Shown here: piece by piece, positions 62,893-64,000 of the stretch | How the letters are laid out: each line of letters begins with the position of its first letter | Numbering within the stretch: position 1 is the first letter of the stretch | DNA from: Pseudomonas marginalis | GTDB taxonomy: Bacteria; Pseudomonadota; Gammaproteobacteria; Pseudomonadales; Pseudomonadaceae | Reading direction: 5' to 3' | Length of the DNA: 64,000 bases | NCBI RefSeq assembly: GCF_900105325.1 | Contig: NZ_FNSU01000004.1 | Coordinates: 558,001 to 622,000 of the forward strand | The notes under the pieces: model-generated | Databases searched by the model: none | Told to the model about the DNA's origin: nothing | Seen by the model: the letters and a program-made list of their open reading frames with translations, nothing else | Position numbers and translations under genes: made by a program

Positions 62893-62973
62893 TTCAATTT
62901 CCATCAAAAGCAAAGGAGTCAGCAAAAAAGGCGACCGGTTTTACGCGGGCGCCTTTCTGGTTTGATTGAATGC

Positions 62974-63294
62974 TTACAGCAAATCGTATTGCTTGAGCTT
63001 TTTGCGCAAGGTGCCACGGTTGAGGCCCAGCAGCTCACTGGCTTTGGTCTGGTTGCCCTTGACGTAGTTCATCACGCTTTCGAGCAGGGGCGCCTCGACT
63101 TCGGAGAGCACCAGGTTGTACACGTCCGTGACGGAAGCGCCCTCAAGGTGGGCGAAATAATTATGCAGCGCCTTCTCGACACTCCCGCGAAGGGTCTGGC
63201 CTTCTTCGCTCGGCGTGTTGAGGTGCTGTTTCAAATTGACGTTGTCGCTCACGGGTGTTGTTCCACTCACTAAAGTCTCGGTCATCATCGTCAT
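62974..63294 (-). CDS. fis: DNA-binding protein Fis
   Basis: 106 residues. The C-terminal helix-turn-helix VMNYVKGNQTKASELLGLNRGTLRKKLKQY (split around residue 90) is nearly invariant in Fis, and the N-terminal variable arm precedes LRGSVEKALHNYFAHLEG. Fis shapes the nucleoid and controls growth-phase genes. Start at 63294 gives MTMMTETLV and overlaps the dusB stop by four bases, the classic dusB-fis operon. Confidence 0.97.
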   Translation of the reverse strand: MTMMTETLVSGTTPVSDNVNLKQHLNTPSEEGQTLRGSVEKALHNYFAHLEGASVTDVYNLVLSEVEAPLLESVMNYVKGNQTKASELLGLNRGTLRKKLKQYDLL

Positions 63295-64000
63295 GCGGCC
63301 ACCCATTCTCCGTCCCCTGCTCTCAGGCTCTTGTCTCGTTCGGCAAAAAACTCACGAACGGCGGTGACCTGTGCTTGCGTTTCATCCAAACGATTGAACC
63401 CGGCGCGAAACTCCCTGGCGCCTGGCAGGGTTGCGAGATACCAACCCACATGCTTGCGAGCAATACGCACGCCCATCACCTCTCCATAGAAGGTGTGAAG
63501 TGCAGCCAGATGCTCTAGCAGAATACGTTCCACCTCGACCAGTTCCGGCGCCGGCAGGACTTCACCCGTACGCAGGAAATGCTCGACCTCACGAAAAATC
63601 CACGGCCGCCCCTGGGCGGCCCGGCCAATCAACACACCATCGGCACCGGTGGCGTGCAGCACGCGCCGGGCTTTTTCGGCCGAGTCGATGTCGCCATTGG
63701 CAAATACCGGCATCGACACCGCCTGCTTGATCGCGGCGATGGTGTCGTACTCGGCTTCACCGGTGTAAAGGTCGGCGCGGGTGCGACCATGCACCGCCAG
63801 CGCTGTAATGCCTGCCTGTTCGGCGATCTTCGCCACCGTCAGGCCGTTCTTGTTGTCCCGGTCCCAACCGGTACGAATCTTCAGGGTCACCGGCACATCC
63901 ACTGCGGCAACAACGGCCTGCAGGATCTCGGCAACCAACTGCTCATCTTTCAACAGCGCGGAACCGGCGGCCTTGTTGCAGACCTTCTTGGCCGGGCAGC
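63291..64000 (-). CDS. dusB: tRNA-dihydrouridine synthase DusB (5' end outside window)
   Basis: The last 235 or so residues of a FMN-dependent enzyme reducing uridine in tRNA. The open frame continues to the window edge, where CPAKKVCNKAAGSALLKDEQ contains the catalytic Cys. Downstream are VTLKIRTGWDRDN, AVHGRTRADLYTGEAEYD, PVFANGDIDSAEKA and GADGVLIGRAAQGRPWIF, the FMN-binding elements of Dus proteins. The neighbour fis confirms DusB over DusA or DusC. Confidence 0.96.
   Translation of the reverse strand, partial: CPAKKVCNKAAGSALLKDEQLVAEILQAVVAAVDVPVTLKIRTGWDRDNKNGLTVAKIAEQAGITALAVHGRTRADLYTGEAEYDTIAAIKQAVSMPVFANGDIDSAEKARRVLHATGADGVLIGRAAQGRPWIFREVEHFLRTGEVLPAPELVEVERILLEHLAALHTFYGEVMGVRIARKHVGWYLATLPGAREFRAGFNRLDETQAQVTAVREFFAERDKSLRAGDGEWVAA

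Overview
The window is chromosomal DNA from a Pseudomonas, most likely of the P. fluorescens group. Three things point there: high GC with typical Pseudomonas codon use, the REP palindromes scattered between genes (the GTGGGAGGGGGCTTGCCCCC and TGTAGGAGCGAGCTTGCTCGC families), and gene order. From memory, dusB-fis-purH-purD-retS and urt-ureDABC match the P. aeruginosa PA4853-PA4868 region, and the cob genes with the neighbouring TonB/ABC system match PA2903-PA2914. No tRNA, rRNA, CRISPR array, complete insertion sequence or prophage was seen.

Layout. 1-3.3 kb: end of livF, a long non-coding stretch with DnaA-box-like motifs, an SDR oxidoreductase and a sugar epimerase. 3.4-5.8 kb: urease accessory genes ureE-ureF-ureG plus a HupE/UreJ-type permease. 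6.1-16.9 kb: a mixed set with an NlpC/P60 protein, a FabR-like regulator, a secreted repeat protein, an AsmA-like protein, a low-GC two-gene module that looks like a pore-forming toxin with a membrane immunity protein, a ferritin-like protein, a lipase, a DMT exporter with its divergent AraC regulator, a PsiF protein and an AI-2E family permease. 17-19.5 kb: divergent Hsp70-like and DnaJ-like chaperones. 19.6-29.6 kb: one minus-strand block for urea, urtABCDE (ABC uptake) followed by ureD, ureA, two acetyltransferases, ureB and ureC, with a sigma-54-type promoter in front of urtA. Urea is imported, split by urease to ammonia, and the nickel centre is loaded by UreDEFG.

29.9-36.5 kb is one giant gene for a 2186-residue protein built from ten diverged copies of a ~216-residue unit resembling DUF4329. 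Only the first copy keeps a JAMM-like Glu/His-x-His/Ser-x-x-Asp set. 36.5-41.4 kb: a TonB receptor and a complete ABC importer behind a Zur-box-like operator, probably for zinc acquisition. 41.5-46.5 kb: copper handling (OprC, PCuAC chaperone, two DUF2946 proteins, a PepSY membrane protein). 46.6-48.8 kb: an AT-richer islet with a toxin-antitoxin pair, a small DUF3077-type gene behind a strongly structured leader, and a PIN-domain gene overlapping a small partner. 48.9-55.2 kb: divergent cobalamin (corrin ring) genes cobK-cobL and cobG-H-I-J. 55.4-64 kb: an unknown protein, a MarC permease, the hybrid kinase RetS, purD, purH, fis and the start of dusB.

The most unusual items are the ten-unit JAMM-like giant protein, two miniature elements in which a REP doublet sits between terminal inverted repeats with 10-11 bp target duplications (one lies in the loop of a transcription terminator), the putative toxin/immunity pair, and the switch-like leader of the small DUF3077-type gene.
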